Of a DNA stretch of 64,000 nucleotides, positions 47,190 through 57,056 are shown in pieces. Below the pieces are notes generated by a model. That model ran no database searches. It had not been told where the DNA came from and saw only the letters and a program-made list of their open reading frames with translations. Each line of letters begins with the position of its first letter. Position 1 is the first letter of the stretch. The translations under genes and the position numbers were made by a program. The stretch is taken from the NCBI GenBank assembly GCA_020002185.1, contig CM034531.1, positions 75,930,445 to 75,994,444 on the forward strand, written 5' to 3'. The DNA is from Paraescarpia echinospica (taxonomy: Eukaryota > Annelida > Polychaeta > Sabellida > Siboglinidae).

Positions 47190-48350
47190 TTACCAAGCGA
47201 GCACCTGTATGGATACGACAATGTAATATAATATTACTCCAATATTGACAAGCTTATTTGTGCGTTTTATCATGAAAAAATACGCAACCGTCACAAACGC
47301 TCCGATTTCTGAATGCATTTGATAGCCAACAACTACATTCCCCAAGTCAATGAAAGACAGCTTGTTGTCATAAAAAGTGCCAAGATATTTAAAACTGGAC
47401 ACAACTTCAATAGGTTCATTACTAATCTTGGCAGGAGCAAAAACATCAGAGACTTTCCCGTTGTCGATCACATGTTATTTCGTTTTGCCAACGTTAAGGT
47501 GAAGAAAGCTGTCAGCGCACCATTTCTCCAAAACAGAGATTTGTGAAAAATATTCTGCCAGAGAATCTTGTTTTTTCAGGAAACCAACTAAGGCCATGTC
47601 ATCTGCAAATTTCAGTAGCCAATTAAAGGAGGTCTGACAACTCATGTGATCTGTGTATATTGAAAAAAGTGTCGGCGAGAGGACACAGCCCTGGGGTGCG
47701 CCGGAATTTACAATAATCTCATCCGACATACAACCCTGAATACTAACACGCTGTGGACGGTCTTTCAAAAAATCATTCACCCAAAGAACAATATTTGGGC
47801 TTACATAAAGATAAATCAAGCGTTTCAGAAGTACAAGGTTCGATGGTATTAAACGCACTCGAAAAATCTATGAACAATCTGATGTAGGCGTTGGAGTCTT
47901 CAAGATGCTGTGAAATCAGATTAAACAACAAGATAGAAGCATCTTCAACACCCCTATGGGCTTTATAAGCAAACTGAAGAGGATCAAGATGTGCATACAC
48001 ATCAAACACCAAACGACTGAGTACAATCTTCTCCATGCATTTAGTTAAGGTGGGGGTAAGTGCAACTGGACGAAAGTCATTTAACTGGCTGGCACTAGGT
48101 TTCTTTGGTACAGGGATAATCATAGAGGTTTTTCATGCCATGGGTACAGTGTCAGAGTCTAGCAGAGCCAGCAATATGGTAGTGAAAATCCTCCCCAGCT
48201 GAGCCGCACACGTCTTTAAGACTTTGTTTTTCACTCCACCAGGGCCTGGAGTACAACACGTCCATCTTAGATGGGATCATGGCCAGGGGAAGATGTTCAA
48301 GGGCATCATGGAAGACGGTGGAGTCATTCACGAACTCCAAAGGATCTCCT
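47190..48350 (-). mobile_element. LINE reverse-transcriptase fragment
   Basis: On the minus strand 48,123-47,773 carries MIIPVPKK...DFRPVALTPTLTKCMEK and FIDFSSAFNTI (first catalytic Asp). 47,858-47,475 carries SGAPQGCVLSPTLFSIYTD and LLKFADDMALVG (catalytic FADD). 47,471-47,190 carries the SFKYLG region. Frameshifts separate the parts. The style matches the Rex/Babar-CR1 group of animal LINEs. Inactive. Confidence 0.85.
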
Positions 48351-50005
48351 AATTTGCGTGCCGTCTGCTAAAGATATTGCACCTCCTCGCAGGACGGTTT
48401 ACCGGACTGGAAGTACGTTTTGGTCTGATAGTAAGTTCCGGTTCCTTTTTTTGCGTAATACGCATGCGGGTGTACATGCCAAAGGTTAGTGATTACTTTC
48501 GGCCCGCTTAAAGTATACGTGACCTATTTTTATTATAGTTTTGCATATATGGGGCTGACATTTTGTATGCAGTCTAGGAGGCCCATTGGGGTGGTTCCAA
48601 ATTCGTACTGAGTATAGGAATCTTGGGGTCACCATTTCCAAAAAAATTCCCACCCCAATTCCGGGTAACTCGGCTATTTTTTAATAATACATTTATGGAA
48701 ACGAGTCATGCAATCACGAATTACATAAGTGAAATGTATTATCATATCAACGTGTATAATTAGGTGTGACATAACAGTTCAAATAGTATTATTAAATAAA
48801 ATGTAAAATGCAAACAATTTTTTTTATTCATTTACACATATCAAAACCACGTAGCTCTTTGTATAATACTTCAATGTTTACAACAACAAAATTCTACACA
48901 TATGGTCTGTTATAACATTCAATCAGACAAGTGATCAAATCCAATTATTCAGCTATGGTCACGCGCAGATGTACGCTCGGTGTTCAATACCTTAGGGGAG
49001 CATATAGGTCAGTGGAGTAACGGTCGCTACAGCAAACAAAAATGTTTTATTATGTAACTCAGTCGCCGCGCGCGTCGAGCAAGGGATCAAAGTTGATCGG
49101 CCACTTGATGTCACGTTGCTCACAGCTGTGTACTGCGCTTGCGCGAGCATGCACAATGTGCAAAAACGGAACCGAATTTACTTTCAAACTGGAACTTACT
49201 TCCAGACAGGTACAACGGATCTCAGAACAAAGTTGCATCTTTCGCACGCATATCCGGGAAGTTAGTTTTGAATGCCGTTTGGCATTGACGCCTGGTACGT
49301 GAGTTTGCGTAAGTTGCCCTGTAGTTATTACCACAATGTCTTTATCAACTTCACGATGACTGTTTGTATTCTAACGTCAAGACTTAGCCTTTTACTACCA
49401 TTTCTCGACGAATTTTCGAGACTTCTCCTTATAGGCTACTATGTTATAAAAGAGGCACTCGTGCAGATGCCTTGTTAAAAGCAAACTTTCTCTTGATTTT
49501 GCATCTTTGGGTAGTAAAGGTCTAACAAAATTAGGGTGGCAAGTACTCTAAGTAGGATAAGTTTACCAAATTCAAGATGGCCGTCCATCATGTAAATTGC
49601 GCCAATTTTCCATTAAAATGGGATTTTAAATAATTCCTTATATGTTTATAATGGTGTCTGGTGCGCTTACCAATGACAATACCCATTTATATTAATATGT
49701 GTGTCTCTTAGAAACATGTGAGCGCTAGTGGAGGTCGACCATTTTGAATTTCAAAATGACTGTCACAAAAATGGGAATTAGGGGAATTACTTACTGCCGA
49801 CTGTGCTGTCATGTTCTATCAATAGTTTAATTTTACTAATAATAATGTGTGTTCGCAAAATATTTTATCATCGTTAAATAAATTTGAAAAAACCAAGACG
49901 TTTATCAGTCAATGTATTCTTTACATTAAATACGTTATATAGGTTGGACTGATTGTCGTGGTAGCAACATTGATGTATCTGTGAAACAATTAAGCCTAAT
50001 TTAAT
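48351..50005. other. no gene seen
   Basis: AT-rich intergenic sequence without recognisable domains. Confidence 0.5.
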
Positions 50006-50009
50006 TATT

Positions 50010-50975
50010 ATAATAACAATAATACGAAGAATGTAACTTGTATTGCGCCTAAATCCTTGGAAACCAAGCTCAGAGGCGCATCAACATAAAAGAATTGGTC
50101 AATCTCAAAATCCATATGCGGTATTCCAGTTTTAATCAGATGGGTCAATGCGCTAGGGAGCTGTGGTGGATAAGCAAGGTTGTAAAGATAGGTTTTTAAA
50201 TGATGACGGAACTTTGTAATATGTTCAACTGATCTAACACTGAGAAGGTGCATATTCCAAAGAGTTGGTGCAGCAACAGAAAAAGCCAATGTTAGAGTTG
50301 ACTGTAGGAACAAAAAAGTAGGTCAGAACTAGATGATCGAAGCTGGATAGGTTTTCTTACAGGAGTAAGCAGTGGATGCAAATAAGATGATTACTTAGTG
50401 GACAGTGCATGGTATATAATGGTACAGATCTTAAATATTATACGATATCGTAAAGGAACCCAATGCAAAAACTTCAAATGTGGTACAGAGCGAAAAAAAA
50501 CCGAGGAGATCTTGTAACTACCCTTGCCAGACAATTCTGGACACGTTGACGTTTTGTAATATCCTTGCTAGCGAGAGTATAGAGGATGGAATTGCAATAG
50601 TCAAGACTGCTGCTAACAAGCGCTGTTGCAATAGTTTTAGCAACAGAAAATAACATACCGGCGAATACGGCGAAGATCACGAATTTGATAAAAAAAACAG
50701 CAGCGACACGTTTGAGATATGTGTTGTCGGAAATTGAAGTTACTATCAAAGATCACTCAAAGATTCCGCACTGAGGTTGCTGACGTGATATGCTGATTGA
50801 AAATACGCGTAAATAAAAAACCATCACGTTTACGACGTTGCATTGGAGTACCAATAATAATCAATTCAGTTTTATTTGCATTTAATTTCAACTTGCTGTC
50901 AGTCATCCATTGGACGATATCTTGAAGGCAATCACAGACGTGATTCACCAATCTTATGTTGACAATATACCACAA
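50010..50975 (-). mobile_element. L2/CR1-type LINE, copy B
   Basis: Minus-strand copy of the family at the window's left end. It shares blocks such as DCLQDIxxWMTDSKLxLNAN, GTPMQRxKxDGF, SLVSKDLGAI and the final ttaggcgcaata(t/c)aagtt. It is 5'-truncated inside the RT domain at about 50,975 and frameshifted. Confidence 0.85.
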
Positions 50976-51024
50976 ACATATTGTAACTTAACTGTAGCAT
51001 ATCAAATCCGTCTTATTCCAAACG

Positions 51025-52455
51025 TAGAACTCAGTAAATTTCACTCTTTTGACAGTAGAACTCAACAAATTTCACTCTTTTGACAGTAGAACTCAGCACA
51101 TTTCACTCTTTCCACAGTAGAACTCAGTAAATTTCACTCTTTTGACAGTAGAACTCAACAAATTTCACTCTTCTGACAGTAGAACTCAGTAAATGTAACT
51201 CTTTTGACAGTAGAACTCAACACATTTCACTCTTTTGACTGTAGAACTCAACAAATTTCACTCTTTTGACAGTGGAACACAGTAAATTTCATTCATTCGG
51301 CATAACATTCCGCCAGGTGGAACTATTTCCACAAGGAGGTCGGTCCCGTGACAGGCTAATTCCCCCTCAGCAGCAGACACTAGCTCCTTCACTTTCCGCC
51401 AGGTGGCTCCACTACTTATACTTCTTTCCTCCAGGGGGTAGGTCACGTGGAGACGGGCGCCATCTTAGAATTTCCCCATGGGTGCCCCCGCCCAGAGTGA
51501 TGTATATCGGCAGACTCAGGTGACAAGGATGGGTGTAAGCGTGAGAACGTGTGGACGGAGGGGGGTGTGGCTACGTGTGACCAATGACTATACACGGTTG
51601 TATGTGAATGACATGTCAGCCGAGTCAGATAGACTTGTGACCTTAGAAAAATATACAGTGCATGCATGCATGCGCATGTGTCTAAGGTACCTGAACAAAT
51701 TTCACTTTTTTGACAGAACTCACAAAATTTCACTCTTTCCACAGTAGAACTCAGCAAATTTAACTCTTTTGACAATAGAACTCAGCAACGTTCACTCTTT
51801 TAACAGTAGAACTAAACGAATTTCACTCTTTTGACCGTAAAACTCAGCATATGTCACTCTTTCCACAGTAGAACTCAGTAAATGTCACTCTTTTGACAGC
51901 AGAACTCAACAAATTTCACTCTTCTGACAGTAGACCTAAGTAAATTTCACTCTTTTGATAGTAGAACTCAAGAAATTTCACTCTTTGACAGTCAACTCAC
52001 CAAATTTCACTCTTTTGACCGTAGAACACAGTAACTTTCACTCTTTTGACATAACATTCCGCCAGGTGGCATTACTTCCACAAGGAAGTCGGTCACGTGA
52101 CAGTCTAATTCCCCCTCAGCAGCAGACACTAGCTCCTCCAGTTTCCCCCAGGTGGCTCCACTACTTACACTTCTTTCCTCCAGGGGGTAGATCACGTGGA
52201 GACGGGCGCCATCTTAGAATTTCCCCATGGGTGTCCCCCGCCCATAGTGATATATATCAGCAGACTCAGGTAAAAGGGATGGGTGTAAGCGTGAGAACGT
52301 GTGGACGGAGGGGGGTGTGGCTACGTGTGACCAATGACTATACACGGTTGTATGTGAGTGACATGTCAGCAGACTCAGGTAGACGTGTGACCTTAGAGAC
52401 ATATACAGTGCATGCATACATGCATGCGCATGTGTCTAAGGTACCTGAACAAATT
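51025..52455. repeat. compound repeat: 31-bp array and a duplicated 390-bp unit
   Basis: Nine 31-bp units (gtagaactca(g/a)...tttcactcttttgaca) at 51,025-51,303 are followed by a 390-bp unique unit at 51,304-51,690. About twelve more 31-bp units follow to 52,060, then a second copy of the 390-bp unit at 52,060-52,450, over 90% identical by eye. It lies at the left edge of the Polinton-like region and may be part of its end. ORFs in the unit are short and repeat in both copies. Confidence 0.85.
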
Positions 52456-52879
52456 TCACTCTTTCCGTGGCGGCGAGGGCAGGGGCGGGGGCGGGGGCAG
52501 CGACGGCGGCTCCCGCAGAGTTTCTTAGCGGGTGCGTCCATGTGTGTGTAAGGGTAGGACGTGTTGGTGGACGGCTAATGAACTTCTCTTATCGGATATA
52601 TCATCGTTTGTGCGTGCGTGTGCATATAAAAAACGAACAAAACACGCTAATATACGAGTGTACACATATTTTATTAACCAAAGACACTAGCGGTGACATT
52701 ATAACAGATGGGACTTGTGGGTGTTTACCACCATGATGATGTCACGTGTACTACTACAGCACATAGACAACACACCGCACTACACTAAATAGACAACACA
52801 CCTCTCTACAGCACATACACATTACACCCCTCTAAAGCACATATGCAACACACATCACTACAAAGTAGAGAATATACAT

Positions 52880-52952
52880 ATATATATAGACATACATACA
52901 TACATACATACACACACTTGCATGCATACATACACACATGCATGCATGCACG

Positions 52953-53020
<68 letters not shown>

Positions 53021-53022
53021 TA
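52880..53022. repeat. CATA/CA microsatellite
   Basis: Mixed (CATA)n and (CA)n tracts with CATG interruptions. Confidence 0.9.
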
Positions 53023-53069
53023 AGTAGTGATACCGGTTCTTCCAACACCGGTCATGACCCCAGATCAAA

Positions 53070-53640
53070 GGCTTTTGCGTTTTTTATAAGTAGAATTCCT
53101 ACGTTTTTTAGCACTAGAGATGAGAGTAAACGTCAAAAGTGATTGATGGGTATCCTTAGAAAGAGAGTGGCGCCCTCTAGTAACTGATAAGGGAAATAAA
53201 TGGCTTTTGCGTTTTTTATAAGTAGAATTCATACGTTTTTTAGCGGGTGATTGTCGACCTCTAGTGACTAATCAGGTACTAATTAGGTAAAAAGTAGGGT
53301 AATTAATTAATCCTACGTTTTTTAGCACTAGAGATGAGATTTAGCACTAGGGAGGAGAGTAAACGTCAAAGTGATTGATGGGTTTCCTTAGAAAGAGGGT
53401 GGCGCTTGCGTTTTTTATAAGTAGAATTTCTAAGGTTTTTAGCACTAGAGATGAGAGTAAACGTCAAAAGTGATTGATGGGTTTCCTTAGAAAGAGGGTG
53501 GCGCCCTCTAGTAACTAATGAGGCACTAATAAGGGAAATAAATAGGGTGATTGTCGACCTCTAGTGACTAATCAGGTACTAATTAGGTAAAAAGTAGGGT
53601 AATTAATTAAGTACTAATTAGTAACAAATGAGTAGCGCAA
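53070..53640. repeat. interleaved tandem repeats of about 125 bp
   Basis: Three to four partial copies of a unit containing ttttataagtagaatt, gcactagagatgagagtaaacgtc and ggcgccctctagtaac. They alternate with a second unit ending in gggtaattaattaa (two copies, about 53,250 and 53,560). Likely noncoding end structure of the adjoining element. Confidence 0.75.
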
Positions 53641-53649
53641 TTATTGGAG

Positions 53650-54310
53650 GAGAACGGTAGCAATAACTAAAAATAGTAAATATCGACTAAAAGTATTAAT
53701 TAGGTGTACGGGGGAGGTGGGAAAGATTTTAGAGTGAAGTTGCGTCCCTGGGGATCAGCGAGGTTAATATCATGACGCGCGGGAAGGTTCTAGAACCTTC
53801 TAGCCTGGTGCGGTGGCGGGGGCTGGGGATCATCGAGGTTAATCGGCCGGCTTAGATTACGCCCGGCGCGCTGGAGATCAGGAGGGCAATCGAGTGGCCT
53901 GGTTTTCACGACTCACTGGTGAATGGGGGTTTCGTATGTCAGGCTGTTTGAGTTTATGTGCGTTGTTTGTCGGAAGGCGGGTTAAATGTTTTATTTCGTG
54001 TCGCATAGGCGCGCATGTATTAAGGTTGTGGCGCTGCTGTGGGTATTGGCTGTCAGTGCTGGCTGCGGTACAGCTGATGTTTGGTAACAGCTGATACGCG
54101 TGCATCGGCGGTGCAATATCGTTATAGCAGCTGGAGGCCGGAGCTGTCAGATTGGCCTGTGCGCGTGTATTAAGCTTGTGGCTTTTGGCGACCGCTGGTG
54201 TTTGGTGTTGCAACGACGAATAGGTGGAAATATAGGCATTATTCGTGTGTGAGTTGGAATGCTGGTGGAATACGAAACGAAACACAGAAACAGCAATAAA
54301 CGGTGAGAAA
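53650..54310. other. GC-rich flank, no gene recognised
   Basis: A 135-aa minus-strand ORF (53,878-54,285) is open but has no motif I recognise. It lies downstream of the poly(A) signals of the spliced gene to its right. Confidence 0.4.
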
Positions 54311-54315
54311 TAAAT

Positions 54316-54341
54316 TTTATTGGTATACAGATGAATTTATT
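54316..54341 (-). terminator. two poly(A) signals for the minus-strand spliced gene
   Basis: AATAAA on the minus strand at 54,336-54,341 and 54,316-54,321, about 27 and 47 nt past the stop at 54,368. They support a real transcript ending here. Confidence 0.6.
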
Positions 54342-54367
54342 ATGAAGACGGAGGCGACGGAAAGGGG

Positions 54368-54854
54368 TCATGGGGGTCGGGTGGGGGTGGGCCAAAGCCG
54401 TGCCGTCCGGGTGGCTGTGGAGGATAGCCTAAATGAACGGAGATGGGCTGGGATGGGTGGCGAAAATGAGGGGAGGAGAATTTGAGGACGTGGAAAGATG
54501 TCAGCAAATGAGAAGGGTTGTGTGAAAGTCTCTTCTGGTTGGGGGGTGTCTGCAGCTAGAAATTGTAAATCGGGGGTGCCACTGTAGCCGTCGTCGAAGT
54601 TTTCTTCTGTGTCGTGTTGTTGTTCGCTGTAATCGGGGGTGCCACTGTAGCCGTCGTCGAAGTTTTCTTCTGTGTCGTGTTGTTGTTGTTGTTGTTGTCG
54701 TCGCGGCTCGACGGCTAAGAGGGGGCGGTGGTGGCGTGGTGACGATGCGAAGCTGATTGGGTGAGGGGCAGGTCCGACGAAGTGTATCACGACGCCCCGT
54801 CCGATGGCGTATCGTCGATGGGTTAGGCCAGGGGCGATCACGAAGAGGTGTCTG
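54368..54854 (-). CDS. alternative terminal exon E of the unrecognised Polinton gene
   Basis: Acceptor cttttcctccccacag, then 162 codons to the stop at 54,368, phase-matched to constant exon 2. Near its start: HLFVIAPGLTH, then AIGRGVVIHFVGP. The H-x5-G-x-G-x-VIH-(F/L) spacing resembles the N-terminal H-box of LRAT/HRASLS-type (NlpC/P60) acyltransferases. The matching catalytic NCEHF motif is absent, so any enzyme activity is unproven. Further on is a poly-Gln run and a tandem duplication (HDTEENFDDGYSGTPD occurs twice), then a Pro/Arg-rich tail. The first dozen residues resemble those of exon D. Confidence 0.55.
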
Positions 54855-54871
54855 CTGTGGGGAGGAAAAGT

Positions 54872-55010
54872 TCAATTATCGTCGGGGAGGCGACTACTGG
54901 CGCGCGGGGCTCGCCCTGCCGGGTGGCCATTTCGATGAGTGTGGTTGGCAAGGGTTTGTCCCATAAGGAGCCGATTGACTAGTTCGGGCGCCACGATCAA
55001 TAGGCGATAT
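54872..55010 (-). CDS. alternative terminal exon D of the unrecognised Polinton gene
   Basis: Acceptor ctttttccttctccacag at 55,011; open for 46 codons to a TGA at 54,872, in the phase set by exon 2. It encodes YRLLIVAPELVNRLLMG, similar to exon E's HLFVIAPGLTHRRYAIG. GQTLANHTHRNG follows, similar to exon C's GQTLARPSHRNG. It therefore looks like a duplicated, diverged relative of its neighbours. The stop falls 18 nt before the next acceptor. Confidence 0.55.
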
Positions 55011-55030
55011 CTGTGGAGAAGGAAAAAGTG

Positions 55031-55238
55031 TTAAGGGGCGGTAGTGTGACGTGGTCGGCGACGTCCAAGGTACAATGTGGCCCCAGGCCTATCGGCGCGC
55101 GGCCTTCTATCAATCATAATCAGATCGCCTGGGCTCAAATTTATTCTAGATCTATTAATGAAGCCGTTTCGGTGCGAGGGCCTCGCAAGGGTTTGCCCGC
55201 GCCCTATATGCAGTGTATCGAAGCCGGCGATGTTTCGT
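55031..55238 (-). CDS. alternative terminal exon C of the unrecognised Polinton gene
   Basis: Acceptor cttttttcatacttgcag; 69 codons to a TAA at 55,031, correct phase. It contains IGRGQTLARPSHRNG and SPGDLIMIDRRP...ATLYLG. The PGDLI-x-I(D/F)R start resembles the opening of LRAT/HRASLS domains, though the catalytic His expected after it is not present. An Arg-rich C-terminus follows. Function unknown. Confidence 0.55.
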
Positions 55239-55258
55239 CTGCAAGTATGAAAAAAGTA

Positions 55259-55373
55259 TTAAAGTAACGGCGCGTCTCTTTTTAGGTGGGGGCCCTGTAA
55301 AAAAAGCATTAAGTCTGTAGCGGGGCGCACGGAAAAGCAGCTATAGGCTTTATCAAAAGTCCGTAATAGGCGT
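55259..55373 (-). CDS. alternative terminal exon A of the unrecognised Polinton gene
   Basis: Acceptor tttacattcatttgcag; 38 codons to a TAA at 55,259, in phase. RLLRTFDKAYSCFSVRP has no recognised domain. A further acceptor (gctttttttacag, exon start 55,294) lies inside it; it would add only four codons before a stop. Confidence 0.45.
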
Positions 55374-55430
55374 CTGCAAATGAATGTAAATTAAAAAAAA
55401 GTGCTATTTAGTTAGTATCGTTAAACGTAC

Positions 55431-55565
55431 CTTTCGCCGGGGCGGTGTTGGGGTGGGGGTAGACGCATAGGTGGCGGCGGAACAGCACTATTCCCGGCGG
55501 CTTGGGGAGGCGTATTCCCGGCGACATGGGGAGCCCCAATCCCTGCGTTTTGGGGAGGTAGCTCG
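55431..55565 (-). CDS. constant exon 2 of the unrecognised Polinton gene
   Basis: 135 nt with acceptor ctattttttacag and donor AAAG|GTACGT, phase 2 on both sides. Encodes a Pro/Gly/Ala-rich disordered stretch with three imperfect repeats of about 11 residues (PPQ-AG-) ending PPPQHRPGER. It sets the phase for every downstream acceptor. Confidence 0.6.
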
Positions 55566-55659
55566 CTGTAAAAAATAGTTAGTTAGTTAGTAAACGTTAT
55601 AAAAGAAAGCAGTAATGTGAGTGAGGAAAGTCAGTGTTAGTTGAGTTAGCAAAACGTAC

Positions 55660-55796
55660 CTGGTTTGTGGTTGTTGAGAATCGGCCGCATAATTGCGAAC
55701 TTGGTCGGTCGGCTCCATAGTGAGAAATGAATTGCGCAGTTGTTGCGCCGTTGTTTTGCGCGCGGTAACGTGTAGCGGCCTAGACACGTACGCCAT
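55660..55796 (-). CDS. constant exon 1 of the unrecognised Polinton gene
   Basis: ATG at 55,796, 45 codons plus two bases, donor CCAG|GTACGT, identical in its first six intron bases to the exon 2 donor. Basic N-terminus (MAYVSRPLHVTARKTTAQQ), then MEPTDQVRNYAADSQQ. No domain recognised. The start is only about 30 nt from a TATA box. Confidence 0.6.
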
Positions 55797-55813
55797 AGCT
55801 TTACATAAGGGGC

Positions 55814-55832
55814 TGACGTCACTGTTTATATA
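55814..55832 (-). promoter_or_regulatory. TATA box and CRE palindrome for the minus-strand gene
   Basis: TATATAA on the minus strand at 55,826-55,832, 30 nt upstream of the ATG at 55,796. A perfect TGACGTCA (CREB/ATF-type palindrome) sits at 55,814-55,821 between the TATA box and the start codon. Confidence 0.55.
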
Positions 55833-56093
55833 ACGCGCTTATGTAACTGTTTGTAAGTGTTTAAAACGACCGTTAAAGGTGAAATGTGAGCAAACTAAGC
55901 GGCCTATAATAGTCAGTGGGGTCTAGAGAATCTTATGGTAACTTTATATTAGGAAATAAAAGAGGCGTTCTGTTAGTGCACTAGGCTGACCGAGAGATTT
56001 CTTTCAGTTTTAGTAACCTTGTAAGAGTCGGCTGCTTTGCGGCTCGCGTGCGCTCGCTCACGGGGGCCGCGTGCGGGCCGCGTGCAAAGCGCT

Positions 56094-56099
56094 TATATA
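56094..56099 (+). promoter_or_regulatory. TATA box for the RPA-like gene
   Basis: TATATA preceded by GC-rich sequence, about 90 nt upstream of the preferred ATG at 56,188. With the minus-strand TATA at 55.83 kb it forms a divergent promoter region of about 270 bp. Confidence 0.55.
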
Positions 56100-56187
56100 G
56101 GGGGCTGGGTGGAGAACGTCTATGTATCGTCGCTGTGGTGTTGTTTACCGTTGCAGTAACTTTGTGTGTTGCAGAGCGTTGTTGATC

Positions 56188-56838
56188 ATGTCGCCGCCGG
56201 TCGCTCACGGAGAGGCGCCGCCAAAGAAGGGCAGCAAGCTGAGGGAGGTGCCAACGGTGGCGTCTGGTGGCAAAACGAAACCTGCCTCGGAGGCCAGCGC
56301 GAAGGCGCTTCCGACGGCCGACGTGGCGCCTACTTTCGAGGCCGTGGTGAGCGCGTCCGAGGTATCGTTGAAAGAGTTCGTGCTAGCGTGCGATGGCACG
56401 TATAAGATTGTTACGCCCGTAACAATCGTTGGCGTGGCTTGGAAAAGTAAATGCACGTACATCGGCTGTGGCGTTTGCAAGCGCAAAGTGAGAGGTCTTG
56501 AAAGCGGTGGCCGGGTGTGCGCTGTACACGGTATGCAGGCAAAGGCGAAGACGTATTTTTCGGTGCGCGTCTTGGTGGAAGACGAAAAGGACGCCGACAC
56601 TGAGGCCGGCATTTGGATCACCCTGTTCGACGAAGCGATTTCGGCGATCGGCGATTACAATGCCGATCATGTGTCAGGCCTGTTGCCCGACCAGTTGCGC
56701 AGTAGCTTTGTGGCGAGCCTGATTGGCACAGTCTTGGAGCTGACCGTGCACAAGGTCGTGTGGGGTGGCATACTGGACACGTATACGGTCCGTGAGGCGC
56801 GGGTCGTGTCGAAAAAGGCGAGCGAGCCCGGCGTGTAA
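56188..56838 (+). CDS. RPA-like OB-fold/zinc single-stranded-DNA-binding protein
   Basis: 216 aa from the Met at 56,188 (an upstream in-frame Met at 56,122 would add 22 unlikely Cys-rich residues). Residues 1-60 are Lys/Ala/Pro-rich and probably disordered. Residues 70-205 resemble the C-terminal DNA-binding domain of replication protein A 70: KCTYIGCGVCKRKV then RVCAVHG give a C94-x2-C97-x13-C111-x2-H114 zinc site. YFSVRVLVEDE and WITLFDEAISAIGDYNADHV match the RPA strands and helix after it. It probably coats single-stranded DNA during replication of the element. A GTAAGT donor overlaps its stop codon (56,835-56,840). RPA-like genes are known from Helitrons; I do not know of them as standard Polinton genes. 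Confidence 0.65.
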   Translation: MSPPVAHGEAPPKKGSKLREVPTVASGGKTKPASEASAKALPTADVAPTFEAVVSASEVSLKEFVLACDGTYKIVTPVTIVGVAWKSKCTYIGCGVCKRKVRGLESGGRVCAVHGMQAKAKTYFSVRVLVEDEKDADTEAGIWITLFDEAISAIGDYNADHVSGLLPDQLRSSFVASLIGTVLELTVHKVVWGGILDTYTVREARVVSKKASEPGV

Positions 56839-56932
56839 GTTTGAATGACTAACGTTTGGCTAGTGTTCTGTAGGCCGTTGTAATTGCTGCTTTGGTTATT
56901 GTTCTGTAGGACGCTGTAATTGCTGCTGCGTT
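56835..56932 (+). repeat. 36-bp tandem duplication carrying two splice-acceptor-like sites
   Basis: ttctgtagg(c/a)cg(t/c)tgtaattgctgct occurs twice (about 56,866 and 56,902). A GTAAGT at 56,835 and a tgactaac branch-like word at 56,847 precede them, so an intron of 39 or 75 nt is possible. Confidence 0.5.
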
Positions 56933-57056
56933 GCGCGGAATTATCGACGCTGCTGACGAGTGCGCACCCCCTGCCGAGAAGTGCGCTTAGAAGGAAACGA
57001 CGACGCCACGCTTCGCTGGCGCCAACGACCCTCCACCGCTGGCGAGAGAAGAAGGG

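Noticed and set aside
53878..54285. 135-aa minus-strand ORF left of the Polinton module
   Set aside because: No motif, composition like its flanks, and lies beyond the poly(A) signals of the adjacent gene; kept only as an unassigned ORF.
55294..55306. A fifth acceptor (gctttttttacag) as another terminal exon
   Set aside because: It gives only four codons before a stop, so it was not counted among the alternative exons.
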